This document shows positions 23,460-34,051 of a DNA stretch of 64,000 bases, piece after piece. The number at the start of each line of letters is the position of its first letter. Position 1 is the first letter of the stretch. The DNA lies in NCBI GenBank assembly GCA_039090855.1, contig CM077007.1, positions 14,371,515 to 14,435,514 on the forward strand. The letters are read 5' to 3'. This DNA is from Macrothele yani. Taxonomy: Eukaryota; Arthropoda; Arachnida; Araneae; Macrothelidae. The notes under the pieces are model-generated. The model was not told the origin of the DNA and did not search any database. It was given only the letters and a program-made list of their open reading frames with translations. Made by a program: the position numbers and the translations under genes.

Positions 23460-24780
23460 TAATCAAGACCTAGACCTAGAGCAAATAACTATGGCCTCCC
23501 TGGATGTTAAGGCGTTATACCCAAACACTCCTGTCGAGCTAGCCATCGAATTGATTATGCAACAACTAAGCATCAACAAAGAACTAAACTTGTCACAATT
23601 GAAAGAGTTAAAGAATACCTTATATTTCATCAAGGAAAACAACATCTTCCATTTTGAAGGAAATATATATAAACAAACACAAGGTGGCCCTATGGGATCC
23701 CCATTATCGGCATTATACGCAGAAGTGATTATGGCATACCTCGAAAAAGAAATTATTCAAAATTTACCTGAAAAACCAATACTTTATGCTCGATATGTAG
23801 ACGACATTATTATAATGTCTAAACTTAACAAAGCCGAGCTACAAGATCTAGCACAGCAGTTTAGCAAAATCTGTAACACCATAGAGCTAACTATTGAGTT
23901 TGAAGAGGATAATTGCCTATCTTTCCTGGACATTCAACTAAAGAAGAACAAAAATAGTTTTGAATACTCTGTGTTCAGAAAAGCAGCTTACATACCTGTA
24001 CTGATACCAAACTCGTCGCACCATCCAGTGATACATAAAAAACAGCATAGTAAACTTGATACGGCGAGCGTACACACACACATCTAACAACAGGCTAAAA
24101 AATCAAGAGCTAGAGTTTATCTCGAAAATATCACAAGAGTATGGGTACCCGAGCAAGCTAATTAATAAATGGATACATGAGAGTAAAAAGCATATGACTC
24201 AGAGTAAAGAAGGCCAAGAAGTGCACAACCAAAGGAAGATGAGAAATAAAAAATTGAAATACATTGGAGCTTTCCCATACCTGGAAGGAGTGAGTAAAGA
24301 AATCAATAGGCACTGTGCTAAATATGACTTACAACTAGGAAGCTCAGTGCACACCGTGAAAAGTATGACTGTCAACAAAAAAGCAGAGGAAAAAATGCTA
24401 GAAGAATCAGGAACCTACGAAATTCCAATAGCACACATACCCCCAATATCGTACATTGGAAGTACGAAAAACAGATTAAAAAAAAGACTTAAACAACACA
24501 TATCTAACTGGCAAAAAAAGAAGCCAAAACGGCTTTAGTGCAATTCTGCTTGGAAAACCGGACATTCCCAAAGTTCGATGAAATTAAAATGCTAAAAAAG
24601 AATAAAATATCGGAAAGGCAAATGAGGAGGGAAGAAGCAATATTAATCTACAAAAATAAAGCAAGGGTATGTAACCAGAACGACCCTAGCACATTATCGG
24701 GCCTGTGGAAAGAACTAATAAGACAAGAAAAACAACAACAAAAGAAAAACAGGCAAAAAAAGACAAGAAAACCAGGATAG
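23460..24780 (+). pseudogene. Penelope RT-EN, right arm
   Basis: Mirror copy of the left arm on the plus strand, with motifs A (DVKALYPNTP), B (GGPMGSPLSALYAEV) and C (ARYVDDIIIM) and the GIY-YIG nuclease half (SYIGSTKNRLKKRLKQH). The same frameshift after HSKLD near 24060 is present in both arms, so it predates or arose with the duplication. A stop at 24536 separates the final block (MQFCLENRTFPKFDEIK), again as in the left arm. The RT starts abruptly at INQDLDLEQIT, at the palindrome centre. Confidence 0.9.
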
Positions 24781-24970
24781 GAGAAGAAATTAAAAAAATT
24801 AAAAAAAAAAATACGGAAAAAAAAAGTGTTCTTAACGAAACATAGATGGCGCCAGCCGGGCTTGATAACGAAATATCCAGGAAAGTTTTTCCGACGAATG
24901 GCAACAAGGAGTATCGGACTCCATTAGCGCGAAGTTAACCACGAACATCGGTGGTAAAGTCGCCACGCTC

Positions 24971-24997
24971 CTGAAGATGCCCAGAGTATGGGCGAAA
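24971..24997 (+). ncRNA. Hammerhead-like motif in Penelope 3' repeat
   Basis: CTGAAGA, one unpaired T, a GCCC/GGGC stem II with a 7-nt loop, then GAAA. This is the catalytic-core order of a hammerhead ribozyme with one extra base before stem II. The mirror copy is on the minus strand at 21920-21894. Penelope-like elements are known to carry hammerhead motifs. I have not shown stems I and III or a cleavage site, so activity is open. Confidence 0.5.
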
Positions 24998-25313
24998 ATT
25001 TCGAGTATAAAGAACGGTAAAAATTGATGTTTGAATCCTAAAGCAAAGATCCAATGAGTATACCCAGCGAAAAGTGTGAGAAGTAAAGCCAGTCATCGCA
25101 TACAACGGACTTTAGGACAATAACCTCAACAAAGACCGGAAAACACGTGCGTGAAATGTCCCCGTCGCTAGAAAGGAATGCCAAGGTAAGCATTATCCGC
25201 TAGTTTTCTGTACAAGTTACTTTGAAATATCGCACGTAAAAGAGAATAGTACAATAATTAGAGCTATATAATAGTCAGAATTAGAACTACTAAGTGGAAT
25301 TGGTTTTTACAGT

Positions 25314-25967
25314 TTGAGGTTTTTAAAAGTTTTGAAGCTTTTAAAAAAAACCCAGCAGAATACGAAGAAGTTGTTTTAAGCATTTTAGGGGTTTTAGACA
25401 TTTTATTTGCATTTCTATTTTAAATCACTGTAAGCCAGAAAAAAACTCTTTCTAAAAAGTAAAACTTTTTTCTGTCATAAACTACATGGCCAGAAATGTG
25501 CAGAAAAGCTGTAAAAGGGGAATATATCAAGGAAGACATATATATGTACTGATAAAGCAATTTAAAAAAACCAAGGCTGGCAGAAAACAAAAGGCCATAT
25601 CAGTATGGTAGAAAATAGATTATTGCACTCTGAAAAGAAGATGGTACCATGTAACAAAAATTAGAGGCAATATTTTGAGAAGATTTAAGAGTTCTACATA
25701 AAACTACACTGCTAAAATAATTAGGAGGGCATGTGACTTGGGAGGCATTGTGCAAGCCAATCATATGATATCTTACCAAAAAGTGGAAAGCACAAGTTGA
25801 GTGTGATGTATAAAAAGCTAAATCATGACTATCTTTACGCAAATTAGCATACATGATGTTAGAATGCATAAATCACAGATTGGGGTAAAAATGAAGGTTT
25901 TCTGGAAACTCCCTTATTCTCCCATGTTTATCATGACATTTCATTTCTTGAAGTCTACAGCTTGAAC
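25314..25967. other. Non-coding, nothing recognised
   Basis: AT-rich flank to the right of the palindrome, up to the next Tc1. Confidence 0.4.
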
Positions 25968-26860
25968 CATGTCTCAACATCATGATTTACTGGTATCCAC
26001 AGTGTGGAGATTTATTGGCAGGCTGGAAGCAGGTCAGACACAGCAGGTAGTAACAGAAGCCATTGGGGTGTGATTTCCCAACTGTGGACATGATTCCAGG
26101 ATATGGCAAGTGTTTAAAGAAGGCAAGGTCATTCATGAGCAACTACAACAAAGGGCAGCTGTTATCTATTATTAACAGCCCATCAGAACAGGCAGCAAGA
26201 TGCTACTCAGCTCCAGTGAAAGCTTCTTGCGTCAACAAGACGCAGGTTGTCAACTCAAACTATGGACAATCACCTTCACCAAGGTGGCTTTTGTGCACAT
26301 AAACCAATCGTGTGTATCCCTTTAACTGCATGACATCACATGGCTGTAGAAACCGGGCTGAGGAACGTTGCGGTTGAGTACTCTTTTTCGGCGGGTCAAG
26401 GTTCAGTCTGACACACACAATCAGAAAGTTCTTATCTGGAGGGAAATCAGCACACAAAATTACCCAGCTTTTGTGTGGGAAACCATATTATGGTGGATTG
26501 TTGGTCTGGACAGGCATCAGTATCAGTGGATATACGGACCTGTACGTCATCCAAAACGGTAGCCTGATAGCCCAAAGATATAGAGATGAGATTATAAGAC
26601 CTACTGTCATACCATATGCTGCAGCCATCAGTGATCCAATCCTTTTCATGGACAATAATGCTCAACCTTACAGAGCTTGGCTAGTGAACAACATGCTTCA
26701 AGAGGAGGGAATCGAGCACATGGAGTGGCCAACATGCTCCTGACTTAAATCCAATTCAGCATGCCTGAGACACACTTGGCATATTGCAGCTCGGCTGATA
26801 CCTCTGTTGATTTTTTGTGAACTGGAGACTCTGGGCGGGGCAATGGGAAGCCATTAAAAG
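25968..26860 (+). pseudogene. Tc1-like transposase, broken
   Basis: The plus strand begins MSQHHDLLVSTVWRFIGR at about 25968, with QAGQTQ-type HTH sequence, then frame changes. The catalytic half is clear at 26471-26745: LVWTGISISGYTDLYVIQNG, LIAQRYRDEIIRPTVIP, ILFMDNNAQPYRAWL (second Asp) and GIEHMEWPTCS, where a stop replaces the SPDLNP Pro region. The remaining ...LKSNSACLRHTWHIAARLIP is the shifted end. At least four breaks are visible. No terminal repeats found. Confidence 0.88.
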
Positions 26861-27059
26861 GAGTTTTTTTTTCTGGAAAACATTGTTGTCGGCAACTGTT
26901 GCCGCTGCGTCTTTAGCTGCTGAAAAATCTCATAATACGGCATTAAAGAGTCTGCAATACTTCGGTTTATTTTAAGGCTACATTCCATGAGGGATTATAA
27001 TTAAAAATTAAATCTTTTAAGTGCTTTGCTGCTTGGAAAATTTCGACAAACTTGTGCCG
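26861..27059. other. Unassigned spacer
   Basis: A plus-strand string resembling AAAASLAAEKSHN-type sequence is readable near 26900, but its source is unknown. Confidence 0.25.
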
Positions 27060-27436
27060 ATTACCACTGGCAGTTTCATCTTGTAGTCAGCGTCGTCATC
27101 ATCATCTTCGTCATGAGGAAGTTTTCACAAGTTCTTCTAACTCTTCATTAGTCAACGGTTCTTGATGTCTAATCAAATCTGTTATTTCTTCAGAATATTG
27201 ACGAAGCCTTCTCCCTCCAATCTGCTTGGCCATCTGAGTAATATGTTTTGCTTCCTCGTTGATGGTAGGAAAACCTTTTAAATCACTGACACAGTCACAC
27301 CACAGGAGCTGCCAGCACGCATTGATTGATTCTTTTGTAGCTCCATTTCCTGGCTGATATGAATCTAGCAGTGGGGCTGACCGCATATAATTGAATCTGC
27401 GTAAAATAAATCCGCGTAAAATGCGGCACCACTGTA
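27060..27436 (-). pseudogene. pogo/Tigger transposase C-terminal fragment with terminus
   Basis: On the minus strand the sequence starts near 27436 with CAGTGGTGCCGCATTTTACG, which looks like a Tigger-type terminal repeat. It runs almost directly into the C-terminal part of a CENP-B/Tigger DDE protein: GATKESINACWQLLW, CVSDLKGFPTI and EEITDLIRHQEPLTNEELEE. The HTH and catalytic domains that should lie between are missing, so this is an internally deleted copy. The opposite terminus was not found. Open over about 90 codons, but without a full domain. Confidence 0.8.
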
Positions 27437-27680
27437 TTTTAATCGTCAGTTAAGGAACTCTCACCACTGTTCAATCAAAGAATGACAAAAGTGTAGAAGA
27501 GAAGACCTGACTTACACAGAGGCTACCTTTTGTAAGCAATTCTTCAAACACAAAAATCTTCTTTGCCATGCGAAGTTACACTTCCATATAAAATATACCA
27601 TGTATGAAATAAAGGCACAAATTATAGCAATAAACACATACAAATTTCGTTAGCCACCAACCAAGTTTTTAAGCTTTTAC

Positions 27681-27733
27681 CTGAATAGCTCGATTTTCAT
27701 CACAAGTTGCCCACTTCACCATGTCCTGCGAAG
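27681..27733 (-). CDS. Putative exon 3 of minus-strand host gene
   Basis: The acceptor TTTTCCTTTTATAG precedes 27733 and the donor GTAAAAG follows 27681 on the minus strand. The 53-bp exon uses its first two bases to finish a codon left by the exon at 31796-31911 (G + CT, Ala) and then reads SQDMVKWATCDENRAIQ, ending on a codon boundary that continues in phase into 20657-20720. Short, but the match of phase on both sides and the strong splice signals make it convincing. Confidence 0.63.
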
Positions 27734-28078
27734 CTATAAAAGGAAAAAAAAAAGAAAACATATATATACAAAAGACAGTGTGAATCAGTAATTCAAAAAT
27801 CTGAGTTTCAAAGAAGAAACTGTTTAACTGAATAAAACAGTATCAACAAAAAAGGCAGTATTCAAAAATAGTTTCTATTGTCAGGGTAAATAATCAAAAA
27901 TCTTATTTTTCAATAACAAAAAATTAATACTGAAGTAAAACTCAACAGTGTGTGTGTGTGTGTGTGTGTGATGTCAATTATTCAGAGCAACATTTTTTTC
28001 TTCTGAATGAATAACATTATTATGAATTAATTATAGCCTTTTCCAGAATGTTCCATCACTTCAAATAAATAAATATAT
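27734..28078. other. Intron with (TG)n microsatellite
   Basis: A run of about 11 TG units lies at 27948-27970. The rest is AT-rich with nothing recognised. Confidence 0.5.
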
Positions 28079-28195
28079 ATCATCATCATTGTCAACCATT
28101 ATCAATCCACTGCTGGATGAAGGTCTTCCCAAGTTTATTCCACAACGGTCTGTTTTGTGCCAGTCTCCTCCATGTTACTCCACCATACTTTCGAA
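28079..28195 (-). mobile_element. RTE LINE 3' fragment
   Basis: Matches the end of the RTE element at 62427, including its last codons (FIQQW-DNG, stop) and the ATGATG tail. It is truncated after about 115 bp. It has the same orientation as the fragment at 11715 and the longer copy at 62427. Confidence 0.85.
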
Positions 28196-28427
28196 TTAAA
28201 AAAAAAAATAAAAACTCATAAGTTTTGACAAAATATAAAAAAAGTTAATGATCAATCTGCAAGTTACAATTAATTCATTGCATCAACTCAAATGTGGACA
28301 ATTTTCTTAAAGTCCTTATGAACAAATTAGTGTATCATATATTCAAACATTTACTCTTATTTCTTTTAAATGTTAATAATTTGATTTATCAACCATTCAG
28401 ATGTAATAGCACAATAAATTAGTGAAG

Positions 28428-28756
28428 AAATATTCCTCATAAACACATGGGAAATTCACTGGAATATTCATTGCAATCAGATAATGAATACTGATTATTC
28501 ACAGCAATCAGATTATAAATACTGAAACTGCTTGTAGTGCTTACTGATCTTCCATTTAACAACCCTCGGAAAACCTGAAAATTTCATCGCCCTGGAGAGG
28601 GAATTGAATCTGCATCTCCTAATTACCGTTTGAGTATGCTATCTATAACATTGCTCATAGCGTCATTGTGAATCTTTTCCAATCCAGAAATGGATAAAAA
28701 TTTGAAATCACAAGTACCACAGATATCTTAATGAAGAATGAAATATTCCTCATAAA
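28428..28756 (-). mobile_element. SINE-like insertion (family 2), 16-bp TSD
   Basis: AAATATTCCTCATAAA occurs at 28428-28443 and again at 28741-28756. Between them, about 28560-28650 matches the tRNA-like SINE arms at 34108-34615 (GAAAATTTCATCGCCCTGGA, then a decayed B box GGAATTGAATC). A 65-bp segment at 28468-28530 has an inverted partner at 31395-31462. I read this as an old SINE insertion with extra flanking sequence of its own. Confidence 0.6.
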
Positions 28757-28762
28757 TATTGG

Positions 28763-29265
28763 GTGGGTGCAAAAGTTCTACCTGTTTTTGTAAAGATGCA
28801 AATTGCGATCGGAGTAGTTACGTCATAGATGATGCTGTGATGCCGAATTTTCGGATAGGCACTAGGTTTGTTAGAGTAAGTCATTCAAAATGGAAATCAC
28901 GGACGTTGTAACATGGCATGAGATAAGGAGCACATTAGACATTGTTTACTGTACGAGTTCGATAAAGGCAGTACAGTAGCCGCAGCTTGCCACAACATCT
29001 GTCAAGTGTATGAAGAGGATGCAGTTGATGATAGCACATGTCGCCGTTGGTTTTGGAAATTCCGAGACGGACACAGAAGCTGTAAAGATCAACTACGTCC
29101 TGGACGTCCATCCATGGTTTCTGACAAGGATGTGGACCAAGCCATAACAAATGACCCACATCCAACCGTTCAGGAATTAGTGGAAATGTTGCCGATACAC
29201 AGAACAGTTGAAAGACAGATGCATGCGCTTGGGTTCATCAGAAGCGGAAGTCATGTGAGAGGGGT
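28763..29265 (+). pseudogene. mariner transposase N-terminal fragment
   Basis: A mariner-like terminus (GGGTGCAAAAGTTCTACCTG at 28769) is followed by an HTH domain from the Met at 28913. A stop sits at its third codon. It then reads DKEHIRHCLLYEFDKG, DDSTCRRWFWKFRDGH and RPGRPSMVSDKDVDQAI and ends at IRSGSHV. A LINE replaces the rest at about 29266. The same mariner family recurs at 53579, also with only its N-terminus. Confidence 0.87.
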
Positions 29266-31290
29266 GTAGAAAAGAAGTGGGAATGTTTTAAGAACTGTGT
29301 TGTCACTGCTGCTGAAGAGGTCTGTGGCACCACAATAGTGGGTAACAATAGAGGTGATGCTTGGTGGAATAGTGAAATTGAAGAGGCAGTAAAGAGAAAG
29401 AAGGATGCCTATTTGGGGATGTTGCAAGGTAGAGCTTCTGTGGATGAATACCGCTGTAAGAAGCGTGAAGCAGCTAAGCTGGTTCGCCAGAGTTAGGCAA
29501 AAGATAGGAAGGAGAAGGAGGAAAGGCATGAATTGGCTTTTTGAAAAGATAGAAAGACTTTCTTGGAAGTACACAAGACTCAGAAAAAATGGGGGAAACA
29601 AAATTGTAAGTTGTGTGAAGAATAGGATCGGGGAAGTGACATGGGAGCCCAATGAGTTAAGTGACAGATGGGGTGCATACTTCTGTGAATTATTAGATCA
29701 AGAAAGCAAAGGTGATTCTGATGCAGAAGCAGATGATGTCACAGTGAAGGATGGAAACACAGGAGGGGTCTCAAGAGAGGAGGTGAGTAAAGCTGTAAAA
29801 TCTCTTCAGAATGGTATGGCTCTAGAAGTTGATGGCATAACTGCAGAGATGTTGAAATATGGTGGTGACTCTGTAATTGACTGGTTAACTGAAATTTGCC
29901 AGTTGTGCTGGGAGCTAGGAATGGTCCCTCGGGATTGGAAGGATGCTATCATTGTTCCCTTATATAAGGGAACAGGTGATCAGACTGACTGCAAGAACTA
30001 TCATGGTATTAGCCTACTGAGTGTGCCAGGAAAAGTGTTTGGTAAGGCCATTATTGAAAAAGTATGGGATGTTTAGAGTGGTTTCATGCCAGGTAAAGGC
30101 TGCACTAACCAAATTTTTACATTGCACATAATGATTGAAAAGTATCTGGCTGTTGGCAAGAAAGTTGTTTTTGGTCTTCATAGATTTAGAGAAAGCTTTT
30201 GACCGAGTAAATAGGGCACTTCTGTGGAAGGTATTGAATGAATATGGTGTTACTGGGAATTTACTTAATAATGTAAAATCCATGTATGCTGGCAGTAAAG
30301 CTTGTGTAAGAGTGAATGGTGTTTTATCCAAATGGTTTTCTGTTGGTGCAGGAGTCAAGCAAGGTTGTGTAATGTCGCCATGGCTGTTTAATATATTTAT
30401 GGATGCATGCATGCGTGATGCCAAAATAAATAATACTGGTTTATGTCTTGGTGATGTCCATGTGTGCAGATTGCTGTATGCCGATGATACTGTCCTGTTG
30501 GCAGAGAGTAAAAGTGAGTTGCAGAGTATGTTGTCCCAAATGTACGAAGTTTGGATGAAATTCAAACTGATTATAAATAAGGGAAAAACAAAAGTTATGG
30601 TTTTTAAGAGAGGAACTTGTAGCACTGAATGTAATGTAAGTGTAAATGTCACAGTGATTGACCAGGTGAGTGAGTTTGTGTATTTAGGAAGCATGTTTGA
30701 CAGAGAGAACAAATTGGATGGTTAAATTAGTAGGTGAGTGAATTCTTCATTGAAAGTCATGACTGCTCTGGGAGGTTTTCACAGGACTGATGGGTTCTCA
30801 AGACAGCCCCACATAGTTGTGTATGAAAGTGTAATTGTTCCTACTCTAATGTATGGCAGTGAAACCTGGGTATTACAGAAAAAACATAGGAATCGTTTGT
30901 GTGCTGGAGAAATGCGTTACGTACAGGGTGGGGCTGTGGCAAGACACGTTCTGATTGTGTGAGGAATGAAGATGTGTTGCAGTAGTGTAATGTGAAGCAA
31001 AATGTTGTTAGCAAGGTGGAGACTAATATGCTTCAGTGGTTTGGGCATGTTGAAAGAATGAGTGAGGAGATGCTTACTAAGAAATTTTGTTTAGCCCAAG
31101 TGGCAGGAAGGAAAGGCAGATGAAGGCCAAGGAAGTCATGGGAGGATCAGATTCAGGAGTGTATGCATGAAAAAAGATCATGAGTATGAAGTATAGAAGA
31201 TCATGGGTGCATCGTGTGATGGATGTCAGTGAAGCCCGAGTTGTATGCCAAGATCGCTGTAAATGAAGAAGTTTGATACAGCAACAGTAA
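29266..31290 (+). mobile_element. Non-LTR (LINE) retrotransposon, 5'-truncated
   Basis: Starts in the linker between endonuclease and RT (GDAWWNSEIEEAVKRKKDAY at about 29350) and runs to the C-terminal zinc-knuckle-like end (ARVVCQDRCK at about 31250), then a short tail. The endonuclease is missing. It joins the mariner fragment on its 5' side without a clear spacer. The RT is not of the same group as the RTE at 62427, and I do not assign a clade. Confidence 0.9.
29405..31265 (+). pseudogene. LINE reverse transcriptase, frameshifted
   Basis: Frame changes and stops separate recognisable blocks: EVDGITAEMLKYGGDSV and WKDAIIVPLYKGTGDQTDC (29820-30000), GISLLSVPGKVFGKAI (30010), FIDLEKAFDRVNRALLW (motif A, about 30180), GVKQGCVMSPWLFNIFMD (motif B, 30350), CRLLYADDTVLLAE (motif C, 30465-30510), EFVYLGSMFD (30670), LMYGSETWVLQKK (30850) and LQWFGHVERMSEEML (31030). 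Stops at 29494, 30075 and 30723 are visible. The catalytic aspartates remain. Confidence 0.92.
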
Positions 31291-31380
31291 GTAAATAATC
31301 AGTTAAAAATTATCTGGTAGTTTGTTTTTTCTTTGTGGAGCTAACCTCTGAACCCAGAGAACAGCTTAGTGATATATAAT
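31283..31380. repeat. Dispersed repeat R, copy 1
   Basis: Contains ATCTGGTAGTTTG, GTGGAGCTAACCTCTGAA and AACAGCTTAGTGATAT. Copies 2 and 3 are at 31990-32075 and 36200-36280, all in the same direction. Copies 1 and 2 sit on either side of the exon at 31796-31911. Confidence 0.85.
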
Positions 31381-31394
31381 ATGATAATTTAAAT

Positions 31395-31462
31395 AATTTC
31401 AGTATTCATTATCTGATTACTGTGAATAATCAATATTAATTATCTGACTGCTATGAATACAC
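31395..31462. repeat. Inverted partner of 28468-28530
   Basis: GTATTCATTATCTGATTACTGTGAATAATCA-type sequence (given here in parts: TTCATTATCTGATTACTGTG, then AATAATCA) is the near complement of 28468-28530. The pair encloses the SINE, mariner and LINE block. Confidence 0.75.
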
Positions 31463-31795
31463 CACAATAAGTACCTAGAAGTCTGTGCACAAGGTTGACA
31501 TTTAAGCATTTCAATAAGGCAGCTATATATTAAATTTCTTTTTCCAAGGAGCCATTTTACATGAAGAAAGAACATAAGTAAAATTTTAAAATCAGTAACT
31601 TCTGGCAAATTATTAATGGACAAATCTATTTATTTAAAAATCAAACTATTCCTAATGACTTTCTTGAAGACACCCTAAGGTGTATTACATTCAGATAAGG
31701 CAAGCTTTGGTGGAACACTGTTGTATAACACAACAAAATAATACAGATATCAGTGGTTAACTATATAAAGCTATATGCAATTTAAAAGAGTGTAC

Positions 31796-31911
31796 CTGAA
31801 TTTTGAGCAGTCATAAACACCTTTGCTGCTTGACGCAAATCCTTTAGCTCTGAAATGACCATGTTCAAGTCTGAGTGGCCTCCACCTAGTGACTTAATAC
31901 GAACACCACTC
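31796..31911 (-). CDS. Putative exon 2 of minus-strand host gene
   Basis: The longest exon (116 bp). On minus, the acceptor TTTTTTAATGAATAG precedes 31911 and the donor GTACAC follows 31796. It takes one base to complete a codon from upstream, reads SGVRIKSLGGGHSDL, NMVISELKDLRQAAKVFM and TAQNS, and leaves one base that pairs with CT in the next exon (Ala). Upstream it joins in phase to the 41-bp exon at 49495-49535. A Gly-Gly-Gly turn is followed by a helical segment. No family was recognised with confidence. Confidence 0.65.
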
Positions 31912-31989
31912 CTATTCATTAAAAAAGAAAGAAATTTGTAATATGCAACAAAAAACTTAAAAAAAAAGCAAAATATTTAAATTAGTACG

Positions 31990-32075
31990 GCAGCAGTAAG
32001 TAAAAATTACCTGGTAGTTTGTATTTCTTTTTGGAGCTAACCTCTGAATCTCAGAAAACAGCTTAGTGATATGTA
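31990..32075. repeat. Dispersed repeat R, copy 2
   Basis: Shares GGCAGCAGTAAGTAA-type start, CTGGTAGTTTGTATTTCTTT and GGAGCTAACCTCTGAATCTC with copies 1 and 3. Confidence 0.85.
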
Positions 32076-34051
32076 TGTTCCCAGGAGCAGAAAGTACTTA
32101 AAACTGCGACGTACGTCACAGAACAAAGTCCCCTTTCAGAACATCTTTTTTTTTAATCTTAGAGTTCAAGTCTTGCGGAATATATTTTTTTATCTTAGAT
32201 TTCAGTTTTCTTGTAGGATGTTTTTATTTGTAGAACATATTTTGTTAAATCTTAAATTTCAATCCCTTGCAGAAAATTTTTTATCTTAAATTTGCGAGCG
32301 CAGCACAAGCTCGTGTGTCCCAATCTGCCGGTAACTTCTCTTATCTACACTCCCCGCCCTTCTCCCCAGAGCAACAAACAATCCCTCACCCTCCCCCACA
32401 CATCCATCTACCCACCCCTACCATTTGGGATGGTAGCTGATTGTTTCTCCCTGCGCTTTTGAAGGACCCTTTTCCCCCTCCCCGCTAGTATGTTGTGAAA
32501 GGTGCCCATCTTGGAAATAATCACCTCAAGTCAACAACAGCAGAACATGCGGGATTCTTGCTTAAAGTTTTAAACTCCCGCCGAAGTAAAGTTGCAAGGA
32601 AGAAGTCTCCCTCCTTAGAAAATTTTAAGGAAATTAAAAAAAAAAAAAAAATGTCTGCATTTTGACCACTCACAAAATTCGAGCTTTAAAAATGTATCCT
32701 TCATAAAATTATGTGCGTTAAAATCGAATCCTTCTGTGAGTTACGAATATTGCGGTCGGATACATAGTGAATAATTTGCATTCCGGTCGGATACATCGGG
32801 AATAATTAATTTATGAACACGTTAATCGGCTTCCATACGTAGCGACCTGGACAATTCATTTTGCATGTCGCCAACTGGTACAAATCACGCACAATATTCT
32901 TTCACAGAATTCTGCACTTTTTCATTATTTGGGATCGATACAAAACTGAAGAGAATTTTGGGGGGGGGATTAATGTGTGGGAGGGCGTCGGGGAACAGTA
33001 TTCAGTTCAAAACTTACATTTTTTTCCGTAATCGCCATTTCTTTTTCTTGCGAAGTTGCCTCTGCCCAGTATTGTTGCTAAATATCAGTCTATTGCAGAA
33101 ATGTTTGTATTTCAGCTTGAAACTGTACGCAACAATTTTCTGAAAACGTAAATTCGACGAAGCGAAAATTTCCCTGTAATCTTTAGGCAAGAGTATATCC
33201 CGCGGATTCAGGAAATTTTGCCTTGGTTGTCATCATTTATGCCATTCTCGAGAGTGAAGAGAATTGAAAATTGCAAGGTGGGGGTGAGGGATGACGTTTT
33301 CCGGCTGTAAACCGAATTCCGTCTTTGAAAACATTTGAAAACGAACGGAAGCTAGGCGGAGTGACAATTTCTCCCGTAATCGTAATTTTTTTAGACACTT
33401 TGTAAAAAATTCATATGCATCAGTGGCACACTATTTAACTTTAAAAGTTATTGACAAAATATCAAATTCTAAATACCCGGGTTCTAAATAAATTGATTTG
33501 ATTTTAAACCTGTTTTTATGTACTGTTATATTTAACAAGGGGTTTTAAACTGATAGTAATTTCTTAATGTTTGTTTTACTGTGATTTATTCATTTAATTT
33601 TTTTTTTTTTTTTATGAAATTTGGTCAAAATGTTTCGTGCTTTGCCCGAAGAACATTTACAATTTTGGAAGTCATATTGCAGAACACTGAACATAATTCT
33701 ATAATTCTGCTCCTGGGTGTATGTTTAAACTAGCAAGTCATTCTAAAGTTTTCAGGTAACGAAGAAGCAGAAAAAGGAACAGCAAGAAATTGCATATTTA
33801 AATTATTACAGAATGACTTATTTTTCATGTTGCTTTCACATGTCAGCAAGGCTTCAATGCACTCAAGAATATTCATATATGTTTCTTCCCAAGAATAGAA
33901 AATAAATGTTCTCAGATTAATTAAATTTCTGGATTTTTGACAAACTGATAGAATTATCTGCAGAGTCAATTACTACTGTTATAGATAGAAGTGTCACATA
34001 TGAACACTTAATACCTAAAAGGAGCTCTAACTTCATATCGCCATATCTAAA
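32076..34051. other. Non-coding, mixed composition
   Basis: No coding homology. Contains a C-rich, GC-richer block (32300-32500) and a nine-G run at 32959-32968 preceded by CGATACAAAACTGAAGAGAA. A similar string occurs inverted at 37270-37330 and, more diverged, at 40563-40600. It may be a dispersed non-autonomous element whose ends I cannot define. Confidence 0.4.

Larger units (their letters stand above)
21661..25313. mobile_element. Penelope-like palindrome, head-to-head pair with 12-bp TSD
   Basis: Two nearly identical Penelope-like copies face away from a shared centre at 23445/23446. Left arm 21670-23445 is coded on minus, right arm 23446-25221 on plus. Both are cut at the same point inside the RT, just before motif A. 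An 80-bp tail (25222-25301) follows only the right arm. GGTTTTTACAGT occurs at 21661-21672 and 25302-25313 and is the target duplication. The arms differ at few positions (for example Ala/Ser after GSPL, Thr/Ala and Tyr/Asn near the RT end), so the pair is real and recent, not a simple assembly fold. Confidence 0.92.

Noticed and set aside
21661..25313. Palindrome as pure assembly artefact
   Set aside because: The arms differ by several substitutions and homopolymer lengths, and a TSD plus one-sided tail frame the pair. Long reads should still confirm it.
29251..29652. 133-codon open frame on minus
   Set aside because: Antisense shadow of the same LINE; hydrophobic composition comes from reversed coding sequence.
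30014..30712. 232-codon open frame on minus
   Set aside because: Antisense shadow of the LINE reverse transcriptase, which has clear motifs on plus.
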